A stretch of 64,000 nt of DNA from Dama dama (GCF_033118175.1 NC_083692.1:14443501-14507500), one strand, 5' to 3'. Counted from the first letter of the stretch, positions 44,601-56,150 are shown. Notes: generated from the letters alone by a model not told the origin. Translations and numbers: made by a program.

Positions 44601-45540
44601 ACGAGAATGGAGAGGCTTCACCCCAGCCTCTTGCAGGGCTCCATCTAATGCTGGAGAATTCACCTGACCCCTCTAGCTCTGTTCCCTGACATCTGCTCTA
44701 TACAAGATCTTGTCTTCACTCTAATGTCCAGTGTCCACGTCACGGGTCGTGGCTCAGGGCTAGAGGATACAGTTTTATTGGGAAAGTGTGCCTCCTCCTG
44801 TCCTGCCTTATCAAGTCAGAAATGCCCTCAATTGCCCACCTCCACTGCTACCTGGACAAAACTTCTCTCAGACCTGGGTGGTTCCTTGATCTGATCATGT
44901 ACTCCTCTTTATGGCCACACTGTCTGATGAATCCTGTGTAAGAAAATGGGGGTGTTGGGGAGGGGGCATTTGCCCTTCAGTGCTGCCCCACCCCCCTCAA
45001 AAGATCAAGAAAAACAGCAGAACATGGAAATACACCTCCTTCGCTTCTCTCTGGTCCTTGAACAAAGGCTCTGAGTCCTGTGTGTATTTTGAAAAGAAAC
45101 AGACAAGAGAAATTAAAGTACAGTCTTTCGGTGTCAGGGCCAGGCCAGGTAGACCAATCTTGCAATCACCCCAAAACGCAGGAGAAACACAATAGTAGCA
45201 ATTGAACAGTGACGAAAAAGACAATTTGAAGTAGGCTCAGTTCTTGAATCCTGATTTAGGCTGATAATATGGAACATTTTTATTTAGGAGGAAAAGGCTT
45301 CATTCACAACCCACCCTGTGCTTAGCTGATCTGAATTTCCTGCACAGTTCATTCCCTGCATAATTGAATATTTTAGGTTGCAGATGCGGAATTTACAGAT
45401 CTTTATATGCAGTTTTCTTCAGGGTGTATAATGAGTTAGAACCCTGCCATCAGGACATTAGCATGTTCTTTCAGTGGTTTTTGCTTTTATACAAAACTGA
45501 AAACAGTCAAACCCCCAAGGGCTTCCTTTGACCACTGGAG
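41647..45540. other. Long, largely unique stretch
   Basis: About 3.9 kb without a recognised transposon. A T-run lies at about 43040-43058 and GA-rich DNA near 43256-43280. The largest frame is 131 codons on the minus strand at 42981-43376, hydrophobic at its start but with no family match and a homopolymer-derived end. I see no splice-flanked exon here. Confidence 0.4.
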
Positions 45541-45567
45541 GTGGGGTGGGGGGGGGGGGGGTGGGGG
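45541..45567. repeat. G-rich tract
   Basis: A G-run with single T interruptions, followed by further G-rich sequence. Runs of three or more G in close succession could form a G-quadruplex on the plus strand. Confidence 0.85.
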
Positions 45568-45639
45568 ATGGCTGGGGCTGAAAGTCATTACAATGGGCAG
45601 GGGGATGGAGGGGAAGACAAAAATCAAACCTTGACTCAG

Positions 45640-46060
45640 AGTGAAATTCAGAGAAGCCCAGCGTGTCTCCCCCAACCTGGGGCCCCAGCGTGAGGCTTAG
45701 GGAAGAAGTTAACCGCTCTGGTGCTCTGAAATTAGCTTCATTCACCCCCATTATCGACACCGTCACGGCTTGTTTCATGCTTCTCTCTGGGAGGCAGCCC
45801 AGCAGGGCCAGCGCCCAGGATGACAAATGGTGGAGTGGAATGGAGAAGCCAAGGGGGTGATGGGGGGGCAGGGGGAACCACGATGCGATGGGAAAGGTGC
45901 CCCCCACTCCGCCCCACCGCAGGATGGCCCGGCTCCCAGCCTGGCCCCTGGCAGGAGGGACAGGCAGCAAACGGCCTGCCAGGGATGAAGCGGGCTCTCA
46001 GCGACCAGCCAGAGGCACGAAGGCAAGCAATCCAGGCAGCTGCAGCACCGTGAGCCCAGA
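45640..46060. promoter_or_regulatory. Repeat-free GC-rich block beside the exon candidate
   Basis: No transposon is recognised, and CpG dinucleotides are more frequent than in the surroundings (for example 'ttatcgacaccgtcacggc' at about 45750-45770). A 170-codon minus frame (45458-45970) spans it but has no domain and no splice support. It could be intronic regulatory DNA of a minus-strand gene; this is inference. Confidence 0.28.
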
Positions 46061-46068
46061 GGACCTAC

Positions 46069-46098
46069 CTTGTTCACTCATCATGAGGTGGGAGAGGC
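46069..46098 (-). other. Candidate 30-nt exon (unproven)
   Basis: On the minus strand a long pyrimidine tract (about 46104-46140) ends in CTTCAAG, followed by 30 nt and then a strong donor, CAAG|GTAGGT (donor bases 46063-46068). Two of three frames contain stops; the third is open and reads LSHLMMSEQ, with a possible start codon inside. I recognise no protein from this peptide. The acceptor CAAG is weaker than CAG. It could be a microexon, an alternative first exon, or chance. Confidence 0.3.
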
Positions 46099-46165
46099 CT
46101 TGAAGGAGGAGGAGAGGGGAGGAGAGGAGGGGGACGGGGGAGGGCAAGGAGAAAAGAAAGAAGAC
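46099..46165. repeat. Purine-rich (GGA)n tract
   Basis: An almost uninterrupted purine tract on the plus strand built from GGAGGA and GGGGA units. Such tracts can form triplex DNA; here the complementary pyrimidines would also be the acceptor tract of the exon candidate. Confidence 0.85.
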
Positions 46166-46434
46166 AAAGTTAGAATCCCACATGGAAGGTCATCGCCTCT
46201 TAATGCCTGAGCAGAAGGAGTGGCGGGGGCATCCACATGTGCTCAGGAGCACGCAACGAGCCCTGAGACAGGGCAGGGTGTCGAGGGCCATCCAGTTCAA
46301 GGACAGTCTTTTGTTTGCTGAACCTGCGGGCCACATAGCCACTGATCTATGCAATAGGTAGGATTTGAGACAAATCTACCAGAGATTAGGTCCCTTGGGA
46401 AAGAGACTCCAGATGTGGGCAAAGTAGGTTTCTT

Positions 46435-46600
46435 TCTTTCTTCTAAATCGCTTGCAATAGTAAGTAATACATGATCACTGTAGAAACCTTGGAAAATTCA
46501 GAAGGGAAAAAAGTCAGTTGTAATCTCGCATCCGGAGTTTACCATCCAACATTGTCCACCCTAGATACAGTAGTCTTTTCTACGAAAACTGAACATACCA
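46435..46600 (+). mobile_element. Ancient repeat, possibly L1M-type (weak)
   Basis: 'gtagaaaccttggaaaattc' and 'cagttgtaatctcgcatccg' resemble an old mammalian repeat with 'aaatttggaaaatacag' and 'tgtaatcccaccaccc'. Low identity. Confidence 0.35.
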
Positions 46601-47614
46601 CATGGGTGTCTGCTTTCAAGAGTTAAACAGCTTGAAACATCTCCATATGATCCTGGCCTTCACCCAGTGACGACCACACCCCTTCCCTCCAGCACCAACT
46701 TTTCCTAGAAAGTCCCTCATGTTTGATCACAGAGGCCTAGCCAAGCACTGAATGGATTAAAGAAGGTACACAAAGTCCCAATAAATAGCACAACCTCTCG
46801 CCATGTTCTTACAGAAGTCAAACAAGGCTCTTAAGAACTCATTACTTCAAGGGAAGCATAAGCCCTGATAAACCTATTAAAAGAAAAGATTTCCAACCAG
46901 TAGCCAACTGTGCTGGCTATCTGCTCTTCCATTGCTTTTATTATTGCTGGAGGTATTTGGAGATCCTTTCCCCAGAGTAAAATTCAGGGATATAGGGGAT
47001 TAATAAAGGAGAAAAATCTCTAAAATATGGAAATCTCTAAATGTTTTTGGAGATTACTAGAGATTTAGAAAAGTAATCAGAGGCAAAATATGGGTCAAGC
47101 AACTGAATTTTAAAGATCAATGATATATTAAATACATAGACACACCATGTGCCATAAATGTCATGGAGGCATTTTTTCAACAAATTTCATTAAACTATAG
47201 ACATATTTTAAATGCACATTTCTGACATTCATTTCTCAAGGCCTAGGATATTAGTACTCATGGAGGAATGGAATCATGCCAAAGCAAGTCATTCTCATAA
47301 TATGTTTTATTTAAAAAATTAACTATTAGTCTTTTTTGGGAGGGGATAATAAGAAAGAAGAAAGGGCACGAGATTTGACTAAGAAACCTTGGCAGAAGTG
47401 ACTGTTCATAAAATGCCTGGAGTTTCTGGACCAAGCCATAGCCTTCAGCACCCAGATCATGCACACTAAGAGGGGGGGTCTGAGGCAGAGAGTTGGGGCA
47501 TGTGGAAGGAGGAATCGGAAGAGAGCAGGTGTGTGAATTCACAGGAGAGATGTCACCGTTAAGAAATGAGAATAATAAAGATCTAAAGAGATCCCTAAGA
47601 TGGGGGTTAAAAAT
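46601..47614. other. Unique AT-rich sequence
   Basis: No repeat or gene recognised. A 94-codon minus frame at 47258-47542 has no domain. Confidence 0.4.
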
Positions 47615-47815
47615 AAAAGGGCAACACTACTATATTATGCACTTGAAGTATAAATGCTAGAGAGTAGATCTTAAATGTCTTCACCATAAAAAAGAAATGG
47701 TAACTATGTGATGAAATGAAGGTGTTTGCAACATGTAAGTGTATCTAATTAACATAATTCATATGTTAAGTTTACACCATGTTGTATGCCAATTATCTCA
47801 ATAAAGCCGGGGGAG
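47615..47815 (+). mobile_element. L1M-type LINE 3' end
   Basis: 'agagagtagatcttaaatgt', 'ggtaactatgtgatgaaatg', 'aagtttacaccatgttgtat' and 'ccaattatctcaataaagcc' follow the L1MA-like 3' end closely. Confidence 0.75.
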
Positions 47816-47824
47816 ATATTTTAA

Positions 47825-48275
47825 TTTGTTTTTTATTCTGTTAAATGGGACTTTTTTTGTTGTTTGTTTACCATTTAAACCTTTTATTTTATATTGAAGT
47901 AGAGCAGATTATGGAGAAGGCAATGGCACCCCACTCCAGTACTCTTGCCTGGAAAATCCCATGGATGGAGGAGCCTGGTAGGCTGCAGTCCATGGGGTCG
48001 TTAAGAGTTGGACACGACTGAGTGACTTCACTTTCACTTTTCACTTTCATGCACTGGAGAAGGAAATGGCAACCCACTCCAGTGTTCTTGCCTGGAGAAT
48101 CCCAGGGACGGGGGGAGCCTGGTGGGCTGCCGTCTTTGGGGTCGCACAGAGTCGGACACGACTGAAGTGACTTAGCAGCAGCAGCAGCAGAAGAGCAGAT
48201 TAACAATGTTAATAGACTTAAGTGGACAGCAAAGGGATTCAGCCATACATATACATGTATCCACGGGGGAGATAT
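47825..48275 (-). mobile_element. L1 3' end, interrupted by Bov-A2
   Basis: On each side of the Bov-A2 the text reads as an antisense L1 3' end: 'ttattttatattgaagtaga' on the left, then 'ttaacaatgttaatagactt' and 'cagcaaagggattcagccat' on the right. The Bov-A2 therefore inserted into an existing L1. Confidence 0.7.
47912..48191 (+). mobile_element. Bov-A2 dimeric SINE with target duplication
   Basis: Dimeric Bov-A2 from 'tggagaaggcaatggcaccc' through the 'cacttttcactttcatgc' linker to a (CAG)n tail. AGAGCAGATTA at 47901-47911 and at 48192-48202 is an exact 11-bp target duplication. The copy is close to the family consensus and probably fairly young. Confidence 0.97.
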
Positions 48276-48414
48276 TTTTGAAATGAAAGGACCAATATTT
48301 TACACCTGCAATTGCAGAGGAAATGGGACACTTGATAGCGAGAGGGTATTCAAAGCTCGGGAGAAGTCCCTGGAGTTCAGCCCCATTTATGTACCACATG
48401 TGCTTCTTTAAAGC

Positions 48415-48620
48415 TGTGTTTCCCAGAGCACATTTCACTAACCACCTGCATTAAACACCCACCTGGGGGTACTTACTAACAGTGACCAGTGACGTTCCTG
48501 GACCCCACCCAAGTCTGAATGAGTTAGAATCTTGGGGAGTGGTTGGGGAAGGATCTGAATTTTAAATAAGTTGCACTAGTGATTCTCATGCTCACTAGAA
48601 CTTGCGAGCTACCCCTTTAG
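48415..48620 (+). mobile_element. MER5-type hAT relic
   Basis: 'gtgtttcccagagcacattt', 'aacacccacctgggggtact', 'tggaccccacccaagtctga' and 'tgcactagtgattctcatgc' follow the MER5-like order. Confidence 0.6.
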
Positions 48621-49254
48621 ATTGACATATAAATCAAATTTTGTTAAATTAAACTGTGTGATAAATGCACTAAGAGGAACTGGATATTTAATGGAATCCT
48701 ACAATGGATCCTTCAGTAAAAGAAGGAATCCTTTTAAAACTCAAATATCCACCACCTGTGTTTTTCAAATTTAAATATGTACTTATCACGTTTTATTAAG
48801 CTACATATGTAACTGCAGTCTCATGATTCAAATAAAATGTACATGTTTTTCAACTTATAAAAAATCTGAACTAGAAACATTAGGCCAGGAATGTAACTCT
48901 GGGATCCTGATGTGTTGTAGGCAACAAAGCAAAACAGGCAGAAGCAAGTTTAACAGGAAACAGCACAAGACGGGGGAGAAAACAGTAACCATAACGTGGT
49001 TTGAGTTTTATTTTGCTTTTTGAGAAGGAGATTTTAATCCACTTTCACGAGCTTTTACATTAGTATCTCCTCTTATACAAATCTACACCCGAAGATTGCA
49101 GAGTTAAGAACTGGAAACCAGGAATTCCAGAGGGTCTAGGTCTATTATGAAATTCCGTTTCTCACCTTCCCTCCACTCCCAAACACTCCTACTTGCTGTA
49201 AAAAGACCTCAAGTCCTCACCAAGTGAATGGAAGAAATGACAATCAAACAAACG
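48621..49254. other. AT-rich unique sequence
   Basis: Nothing recognised; the 66-codon frame at 48823-49023 has no domain. Confidence 0.4.
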
Positions 49255-49365
49255 ACTCCAGTACCTACTGTGTGTAAACACTGCGTAAGGTGGTGAGATG
49301 CAAGCAAGTGTGGTACGTAGCTGCCAACCTCTAAGAGTTTAGAGCCTAACTGGGAAGGTGTGTGC
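49255..49365 (+). mobile_element. Ancient interspersed repeat (weak)
   Basis: 'cagtacctactgtgtgtaaa', 'taaggtggtgagatgcaagc' and 'gagtttagagcctaactggg' match the old repeat type suspected at 5745-5885. A TG/AC-rich stretch follows (49365-49420). Confidence 0.4.
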
Positions 49366-49436
49366 ATGTGTGTTTATACTTACACACACGTACACGTCAT
49401 ATATAGACATATATACACATAGTGGTACCTGACAAT

Positions 49437-49670
49437 GAAGGATAGGGGTTAAGATCAAGGACTTCAGATTTGAATCCCACCTTCGTTATTTTCTAGTTTG
49501 TGACACCAGGAAAGTTGCTAAGCATCTCTGTTCCTCGACTTCCCATCTGTAAAATTTGGATAATTACCACGCCAAACCCAAAGCTTGGTTTGAGGATTAA
49601 ATAAGCGAATGTATGTAAAGCAGCACCTGTACATGCTAAGGGCTACATAAGAATTATTGTTGTTATTTTT
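49437..49670 (+). mobile_element. MIR SINE
   Basis: A well-ordered MIR: 'ataggggttaagatcaagga', 'gatttgaatcccaccttcgt', 'acttcccatctgtaaaattt', 'tttgaggattaaataagcga' and 'gtaaagcagcacctgtacat'. Confidence 0.8.
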
Positions 49671-49689
49671 AGGCTGTAAAAATATACTG

Positions 49690-49780
49690 ATTTGTGAGAC
49701 AACATGAAGCCCAGTGTCTGACACAAAGTAGGTGCTCAGTATGTATTTTGTGAGTGAATGAGGAATGAATGATGGGTGAG
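49690..49780 (+). mobile_element. L2 LINE 3' terminal relic
   Basis: 'gtctgacacaaagtaggtgc', 'tcagtatgtattttgtgagt' and 'gaatgaggaatgaatga' match the L2 end. Confidence 0.65.
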
Positions 49781-49799
49781 TGTCAAACGATTGATTCAG

Positions 49800-50500
49800 A
49801 CAATAAGATGTGTAAGGACTGTGAGGAGGGCCCTGGGTGTGCAGCAAGAGTTTCTGGAGGAAGTGGGATTTAAAATACATCTTGGTAGATGGTTTAGGAT
49901 TGAGAGTGATGAAGGACATTCCAGGCAACACCACTAGCTCCCAAGACCACTAATTGTTTTTGTAAGGATTTTCCTGTCGCCTTTCCGGAACACCTAGGAC
50001 ACTGCCAGGCACACGGTAGGTATGCAATAGATGCTGTAAAAATAACAATGAACACATACAAATGGTTCACAGAAGGAAGAAGTGAAAGGTGATCTTAAGG
50101 ACCATTGTATGAAGGCCTGGAGTTTCCAGGTTAGGGAGAAAGGACTTGATCTTGCAGCTGATGGGAGACACCAAGGGCTCACGGGCAGGAGAATGCCCTA
50201 GGGAAAATGATGTTGAGGAAGATTGCATTGGCAATGGTATGGACAGGATGGATCAGAGAGAAAAAAGACAGAGGCACAGAGATCTGTCATAGGCAGAGGG
50301 CCGAAATTAGTGTCGAGGCAGCAGGAAGGAAAAGGGGAAAAGGATTCAACAGGCTTTGGGTGACCGATGAGATGCTTCAGGGGAGGAATGGATGGCAGAC
50401 TGAGAGACGCACTGTCAGAAACAGGAAGGTGGGATGGAGCTGGGAGATGGATCTGGAATGAGGGTGATAATGAATTCTGTTTTAGGCATGATAAGCTGAA
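49800..50500 (+). mobile_element. Probable ancient interspersed repeat
   Basis: 'tggaggaagtgggatttaaa', 'aaggacattccaggcaac', 'gtatgaaggcctggagtttc' and 'tgacaggatggatcag'-like text follow the order of a widespread old mammalian repeat describing 'gggcattccaggcaga ... gcaaaggcc'. I cannot name the family. A MIR, an L2 end and this repeat lie in succession. Confidence 0.4.
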
Positions 50501-51527
50501 GAAACAGAAGACTCACTGAAGCAAAAAGTCTAAGGTGCATTTAACATTACAGGAGTAAGGTCTGCAAGAGAGTCAGGACAAATGTAAAAGTGTATCACCT
50601 CCCCTTCTTGGAAGAGAAGGGTCTGTGCCCATGTAAGTGAATGAAGCCTCAAATAAAAAGGGGCCAGAGACCTGAGTCTTAATCTGGGAGGGATGGGGAT
50701 TATTAAAGTATCCCAGAGTTTCTTTTTTTTTTTTTGTGTGCATATTCCAACATTAAAGTAAAATTTTACATTCAAAAAGAAAAAGGGACTATATGGCTTT
50801 CCAATATAGATACAGAAAAATAATGCTCAGGGGAAAAAAAAGGCTTCACTGAGAAGGATATAATTAGCAAGGAAGGAAAAGCAATCTATGCTAGCTGTGT
50901 GTTATGTGTGTGACTGATGAGAAAAAGAGGAGGGGGGCTTCTTGTTAATCTCGGAAACAGAAGGTCAGCCGCAGCCCCTCAGACCACACATCCGGCCCTG
51001 GCACTAGCACCTAGCTGGACTTGGAGCTTGGCATTTAATCCGAGCCTGATATTCAAGGGATGCCGAAAGACAAGACATGGGCTGGAACAGGGGACTCAGG
51101 GAAGCAAAGGGGACCACCATGTTTTCCCAAAACAACCCCACCATCAGTTCTGGATTTCAACAGATCTTCAATAAAGCTCCGAAAGCCAACTCCATAAAAT
51201 TTCATCTAAGGAGGGCAGGAAACAGGGAGTGGGCTAGGACGAGCCTTTGACCGTCAGAATATTGAGAATTTTCTATACAGAGTTCTTATGGAACTAAAAT
51301 GCCTTTAAAAAAATAATTATAATAATTAGAAAGCAACGGAAATGTCTTCTAGCTAGATGTCACACTCTGTCAAAGTGCTACCTAGATGGGCTCAGAGACC
51401 ATTCTGGATCCCACGAAGATGTCTGATATTTTTCACTCTTTCTTTCACTCTTTCTCCCTAGAGAAGGACATAGCAATTTCTAGTGCTGTCTACCTCGCCT
51501 TCTTGTGCCCATCTATCTGTGGTTCAC
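50501..51527. other. Unique sequence with a T-run
   Basis: A T-run lies at about 50723-50735. No other repeat or gene is recognised. A (TTTCACTCTTTC)2-like duplication lies near 51436-51462. Confidence 0.4.
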
Positions 51528-51702
51528 GGGCTTCCCAGGTGGCACGAGTGATAAAGAACTTGCCTGCCAATGCAGGAGACACGGGTTTGATCCCTGGGTC
51601 AGGAAGATCCCCGGGAGGAGGGCATGGCAACCCACTCCAGTATTCTTGCCTGGAGAAGCCCATGGACAGAGGATTCTCATGGGTCATGGTCCATAGGGTC
51701 AA
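51528..51702 (+). mobile_element. Bov-tA SINE, 3'-shortened
   Basis: Sense copy with a clear head ('gggcttcccaggtggcacga', 'ccaatgcaggagacacgggt') and core ('atggcaacccactccagtat'). The 3' end 'gtccatagggtcaagaacaa' diverges before the usual GACTGAG motif. Confidence 0.93.
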
Positions 51703-52611
51703 GAACAAGAAGAGAAAAAGATTGCCAATAGGTAAGACATACAAAGTTGAAAGTGCCTTACAACAAACTGCAAATCCTATGTAGATTATAGGCAAAATAC
51801 ACATATGGCCCTCTAAACTGTTACACCTTTGGGGAAAATCCCTGTGGAGGTAGTTGCAGCTGGGGAGAATGGAATGGCTACAAAAGCAAAGTCATCTCTG
51901 AGCAGCTGTGGCCATTATGAAGCCTGTCATGAAAATGACTAATATAGAGAATAGAGACCATTTACTGGAACAGGCGAGGAAGATGCACTGTTCGGGAGGC
52001 AGGCCAGAAGTGGAAGGTCTCCATCACTGAAGCTAATACTGTCTCCCCCTCAAACCTGTAATATCCCACTCCCCTCTGATGGTTTTTAATCCTCCTTCCT
52101 TCCTTCATTCTGGCTGAGTAATTGGAGAAAGTATTTCAGGGGAGGGAGGAAGTCATTCATGGGGGAGGAGAAAAGATTCGGGAAGGAAAAAAAGCAAGTT
52201 ATCTCTGCCAAGACTTCTCTCTCATTCACTTGCAGGATAACTTTTCTCCCCCTGTAAAATCCACACATATCATCTCTTTTTCCATACTGAAGTGGAGAAA
52301 TGAAATGTCACTAATTGCTGTAAGTGCCAAGTGCCAATGTTGAATTTTTATGAAGTGACGAGGACTTTTAAAAAGAGTAATTACATAAAATCAGAAGGTG
52401 ATGGAAAGAGTCACCCGATGTTTCCGGAGGAGCTAAGGAGATGGTGAAGGTAGCAGGGGGTGGGGCTTGACAAAGAGAGAAGCCCCCAGTGACCCTCGTG
52501 TCTGTGGAGTGACTGTGAATTTGGAAAAGAGAGAAGGGGAAAGAAAAAAATACACATTGTAGCATGTTAAGCACTTTAAAAGAGAGGAAATTCAGTTAGC
52601 TTGGTAAAACG
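51703..52611. other. Unique sequence, nothing recognised
   Basis: No transposon named over 0.9 kb. Purine-rich stretches occur near 52130-52200. Confidence 0.4.
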
Positions 52612-52825
52612 ACAGAATTATAACAGTGGCTAGTATTTGCTGACTGTTTAACATATACCAGACATGCTAAGTGTCATGTCATTAAATACATCTCTGTGGG
52701 AAAGGCATTGCTGTAATGTAGATTTTACAGGTAAGGAAGCTAAGACCTAGAGACAAAATTCCACTACTTAGTAAGCAGTGAAATGCGGACGGTAAACCAG
52801 CAGATAGATTCTCCAGGCTGGATAA
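52612..52825 (-). mobile_element. MIR SINE
   Basis: Antisense order: 'cagtggctagtatttgctga', 'ataccagacatgctaagtgt', 'gattttacaggtaaggaagc' and 'actacttagtaagcagtgaa'. Confidence 0.7.
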
Positions 52826-52845
52826 TAACTATGATAACTACTAGC

Positions 52846-52936
52846 TCTGGAGAAGGAAATGGCAACCCACTCCAGTATTCTTGCCTGGAAAATCCCATGG
52901 ACGGAGGAGCCTTGTAGGCTGCAGTCCATGGGGTAG
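52846..52936 (+). mobile_element. Bov-A SINE fragment
   Basis: Core only: 'ctggagaaggaaatggcaac', 'ttgcctggaaaatcccatgg' and 'ggctgcagtccatggggta'. The 3' third is missing. Confidence 0.92.
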
Positions 52937-54898
52937 CCTACCCTGTCTTAATTCAGTGCTGGTGGAGGAACAAGAAGACACATCTTGGACAATTCAGGAC
53001 CAGAAAATAGTGACTGGACATGAATTCAACTTCGTTTATGATCCTGGTACAGCATGATTGAAAGAGCCCCCAGGGTAACTGTTTTAAATAACTGGCCACC
53101 CTCTTCCTCTCCTCAATCTCCATCCCCAGCTTCTACTAAAATATGAAGCTCTTCCCCTCCTGGGTCCTTTCTGGGGGTTATTAAGCCACTTCCCTCATTA
53201 AAATGCAAATCTGAACACAAACTGCACTCAGGCTCCTGGGTCATTGCGCTGCCTTGTTCCTGAGGCCATCGGGAAGCCAAGCTTAAGCTCTTTCTCCAGA
53301 GACAGGACTGGCACAAGGACACAGGAGAAGGAAGGATGGAGACTTGCAGCCACGGGCTGAGGAAGTCTAGCACCCCCGGCAGGAGGGAGGAAACAGGGGA
53401 CAGGAGGAAGCAGCTTAAAGGAAAGAGGCGGGGCCTGAAGGAAAACTCCACCCACTTCCACAGCCCTGTCTCAGACCAGCCCATCCCCAGGCAATTCCCC
53501 CGACCTGTGTCAGGTCGTGACCTTCATCGTGGACTTCAGTTTCCTTGTCCTACCTGGGGTTATCCAGTGGCTTACAGCAGAGCCTTGATCTGCTTAGCAT
53601 TTTGACAAATGACTTGGCTGAGAACATCCATGACATGCTGTCTGGATGTTGTAATGAACCGAAGTGGAAAGGAACATCTAATTTGTTAGCCTTGAGCATC
53701 AGGGTCCAAAAGATGTGAGTGGACAAAAGCGAAATTTAATTTTAAGGGGGTAAATAGAAATTGTGGCCCTTAAGCACAACCTCCCACACTCCCCACGAAC
53801 CCTCAAAAAGATCACAAGTAAAAAGTAGGCCCAAGTTCCACTTCTTCTCAGCACTGAGTACCAAACGTAGGTTCTGGGTTCAGAGAACAGTGCCATTATC
53901 AAGAGGGCCATCAACGAGGTGGGAAGGTCCAGGGGAGAAGAACCAGATGGTAGGAGTTCCAAAAGCTTGTCACACGCAGAATGGCTGAAGGAACAGCTGT
54001 GTACAGCCCAAACAGGAAAGAGCTAGATGAGGACATGAGGGCCGGCTTCAAACATTTTAAAAGTTGCACATGCAAGTTAAAGGAGCAAGCACATTCAGCA
54101 AGATGAGGGGGGAATGATAGGGGAAGGGTCCCCTGCCAGAATGCCATAGAAAAGAGTCACAGTGGGGCTTTAGAAGATAACTACCAACTATTCCAACTCC
54201 AAGCCGTAGAGTTTCTATGAACCAAGATGACCTCTGAAGAGGCCAAGCAAATCCTTACTGAGATGAACCATATGAAATTGCTGATATTTGACTGGTTTTG
54301 ACCTACAAAAATGACAATGTTCAATGGTTCAAACAGATATCCAGAGAACACCACCCCTAATCAAAAAGGGAGTCATGAAATGAGGCTTCGACAAATCACC
54401 CAACAGCAATCGTCAACTGACGATGACACTTGGGAAGACCAACCGTTTACGTTCACGATGTCGGCTCTTCCACAAGCCTTGCACAATGCTCGGGCCGAAG
54501 TGGATAGTTGGGCTGGCGATGGTGATGGTTTCCAGAGGAACACCTGCTGCTAGTTCTCCGGTGCAGGTGCCTCTGGGTAGGTCCTTCCCTGATGCCACCA
54601 GTTTCCATCTTCGTCACTAAGCCCTGTGTAGGATGTTACTGTACTGGTTCACTCACTATTTGCCTCCAGACCAACTCTGTTCATACAGCATGGTGCCTGG
54701 CCTGAACAGAAAATACTTCTTCAGAGGCATCCATGCGTCACCCCCAGCTCATCTGTATGGCATCACCACAGGGAAGCACCTTCCCAATCTAGTCTATCTG
54801 GGAGGGTTGGGGGGGGGGGCAGTGACCGAGGAGGGGTGGGGTTTCTTTTTCATGAATACCATGGAAGGAAGAGAGATAAAATCAAGCGTGTCACTCTA
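52937..54898. other. Largely unique sequence
   Basis: About 2 kb without a recognised transposon. The 123-codon minus frame (53113-53484) has a hydrophobic leucine/serine stretch but no family signature, and other frames overlap it on the opposite strand. A G-run lies at about 54811-54820. Confidence 0.4.
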
Positions 54899-54910
54899 AG
54901 GGTTAAAAGC

Positions 54911-55099
54911 AAAGTTGCTCAGTCATGTCTGACTCTTTGCAACCCCACGGACTGTATCCTACCAGGTTCCTCTGTCCAAGGGATTTTCCAGGCAAGAGTA
55001 CTGGAGTAGGTTGCCATTTCCTTCTCCAGGGGATCTTCCTGACCCAGGAATCGAACCCAGGTCTCCCGCTTTACCATCTAAGCCACCAAGGAAGCCGCT
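54911..55099 (-). mobile_element. Bov-tA SINE with target duplication
   Basis: Antisense copy from 'aaagttgctcagtcatgtct' to 'aagccaccaaggaagccgct'. AGGGTTAAAAGC (54899-54910) and AGGGTTAAAGC (55100-55110) are its target duplication, differing by one A. Confidence 0.94.
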
Positions 55100-55110
55100 A
55101 GGGTTAAAGC

Positions 55111-55974
55111 ATCAGCAATTATGGCTTCTAGAAAAGACTTCCCAAAGAAGAGAAAGTCCTTGCTCTCCAAATGTTATAAACTTCTCTAAAATAGCTCTTT
55201 ATTCAAGAGTGACATGAAGCTGGAAAGGACTTCGGATATGTTAAATGAAATAACTGTGTCCAACTAGGCCATGGTGTGCTGGATTTTAAAAATCCAGGGA
55301 TGAATTTGACAAAATCAAAGCATGGCCCCAAGTCTAAGTCAAATACACCAATTGCACACATACGAAAAAGGGAAAGAAATGGCTTAGCAGCAGCACACAT
55401 AAAACAGTAAAAGTTCTCAGTGACGTTAAGTTCAATTTAATACTACAGTCATTATATAAAAGTCAGGTCGTTAATAGATGTAGGAAGTCTAGAAAAAAGG
55501 AGCAATGTAACATGAACCAGTTGCAACATGTCCATGACCCTGTATGTGGTATGGGCAAGGATGCAAAGAAAACTGTTATTTTTTAGAGAACAATGATCTG
55601 GATGAAAGAACTTAAAACCCTTGTATGAGAATGCCCAAAGAAACTAGAGATGTTTTGGCCTTTAGAAAAGAAAATCCTTAAAGACAAAAGCCCTGTCTTC
55701 AAACACTGGGAGTGTAATTAGATCTATTCTGTGTGTCTCCAAAGGCTGGAAGCAATACAGGTGGTGAAAGCTACAGTGACTCAGAATAAAGAAGAGCTTG
55801 TGAACACTCAGTGCTGTTAGAACGGAATGGCTAAAGGAGCAATGAGTTTCTTGTCACTGCAGGGGTTCAGGTCTGAATAATCTCATATGGAAGAGAATCA
55901 AAAATCAGCTGCACAGAGAGCTCAGCAACTCTGGGTCCTTTCCATGTCTGAAATGCTGATTCTAAAAGCAAAGT
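55111..55974. other. Unique sequence, nothing recognised
   Basis: No repeat or gene recognised. Confidence 0.4.
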
Positions 55975-56150
55975 TTATGAGCGCATACAGGATGCCAGGT
56001 AGTGTGGGTGCAGGCACGGATAAGTTTCTGTTCTCAAGAGTATGGCTCTCCCTGTCCTTCTAGAGCCCACAGTGGCCAATGTGGACATGTGGGGGACAAG
56101 AAACAGCTGGCTATTGAATAGGGTATTATGAGGCAGATTCTACTAGCTCC
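55975..56150 (+). mobile_element. Ancient interspersed repeat (weak)
   Basis: 'caggatgccaggtagtgtgg' and 'ggcacggataagtttctgtt' resemble the same old repeat type as at 5745-5885 and 49255-49365. Confidence 0.35.

Noticed and set aside
45458..45970. 170-codon minus frame in GC-rich DNA
   Set aside because: Proline-rich low-complexity text encoded partly by the G-rich tract, without domain or splice support. The DNA is retained only as a regulatory candidate.
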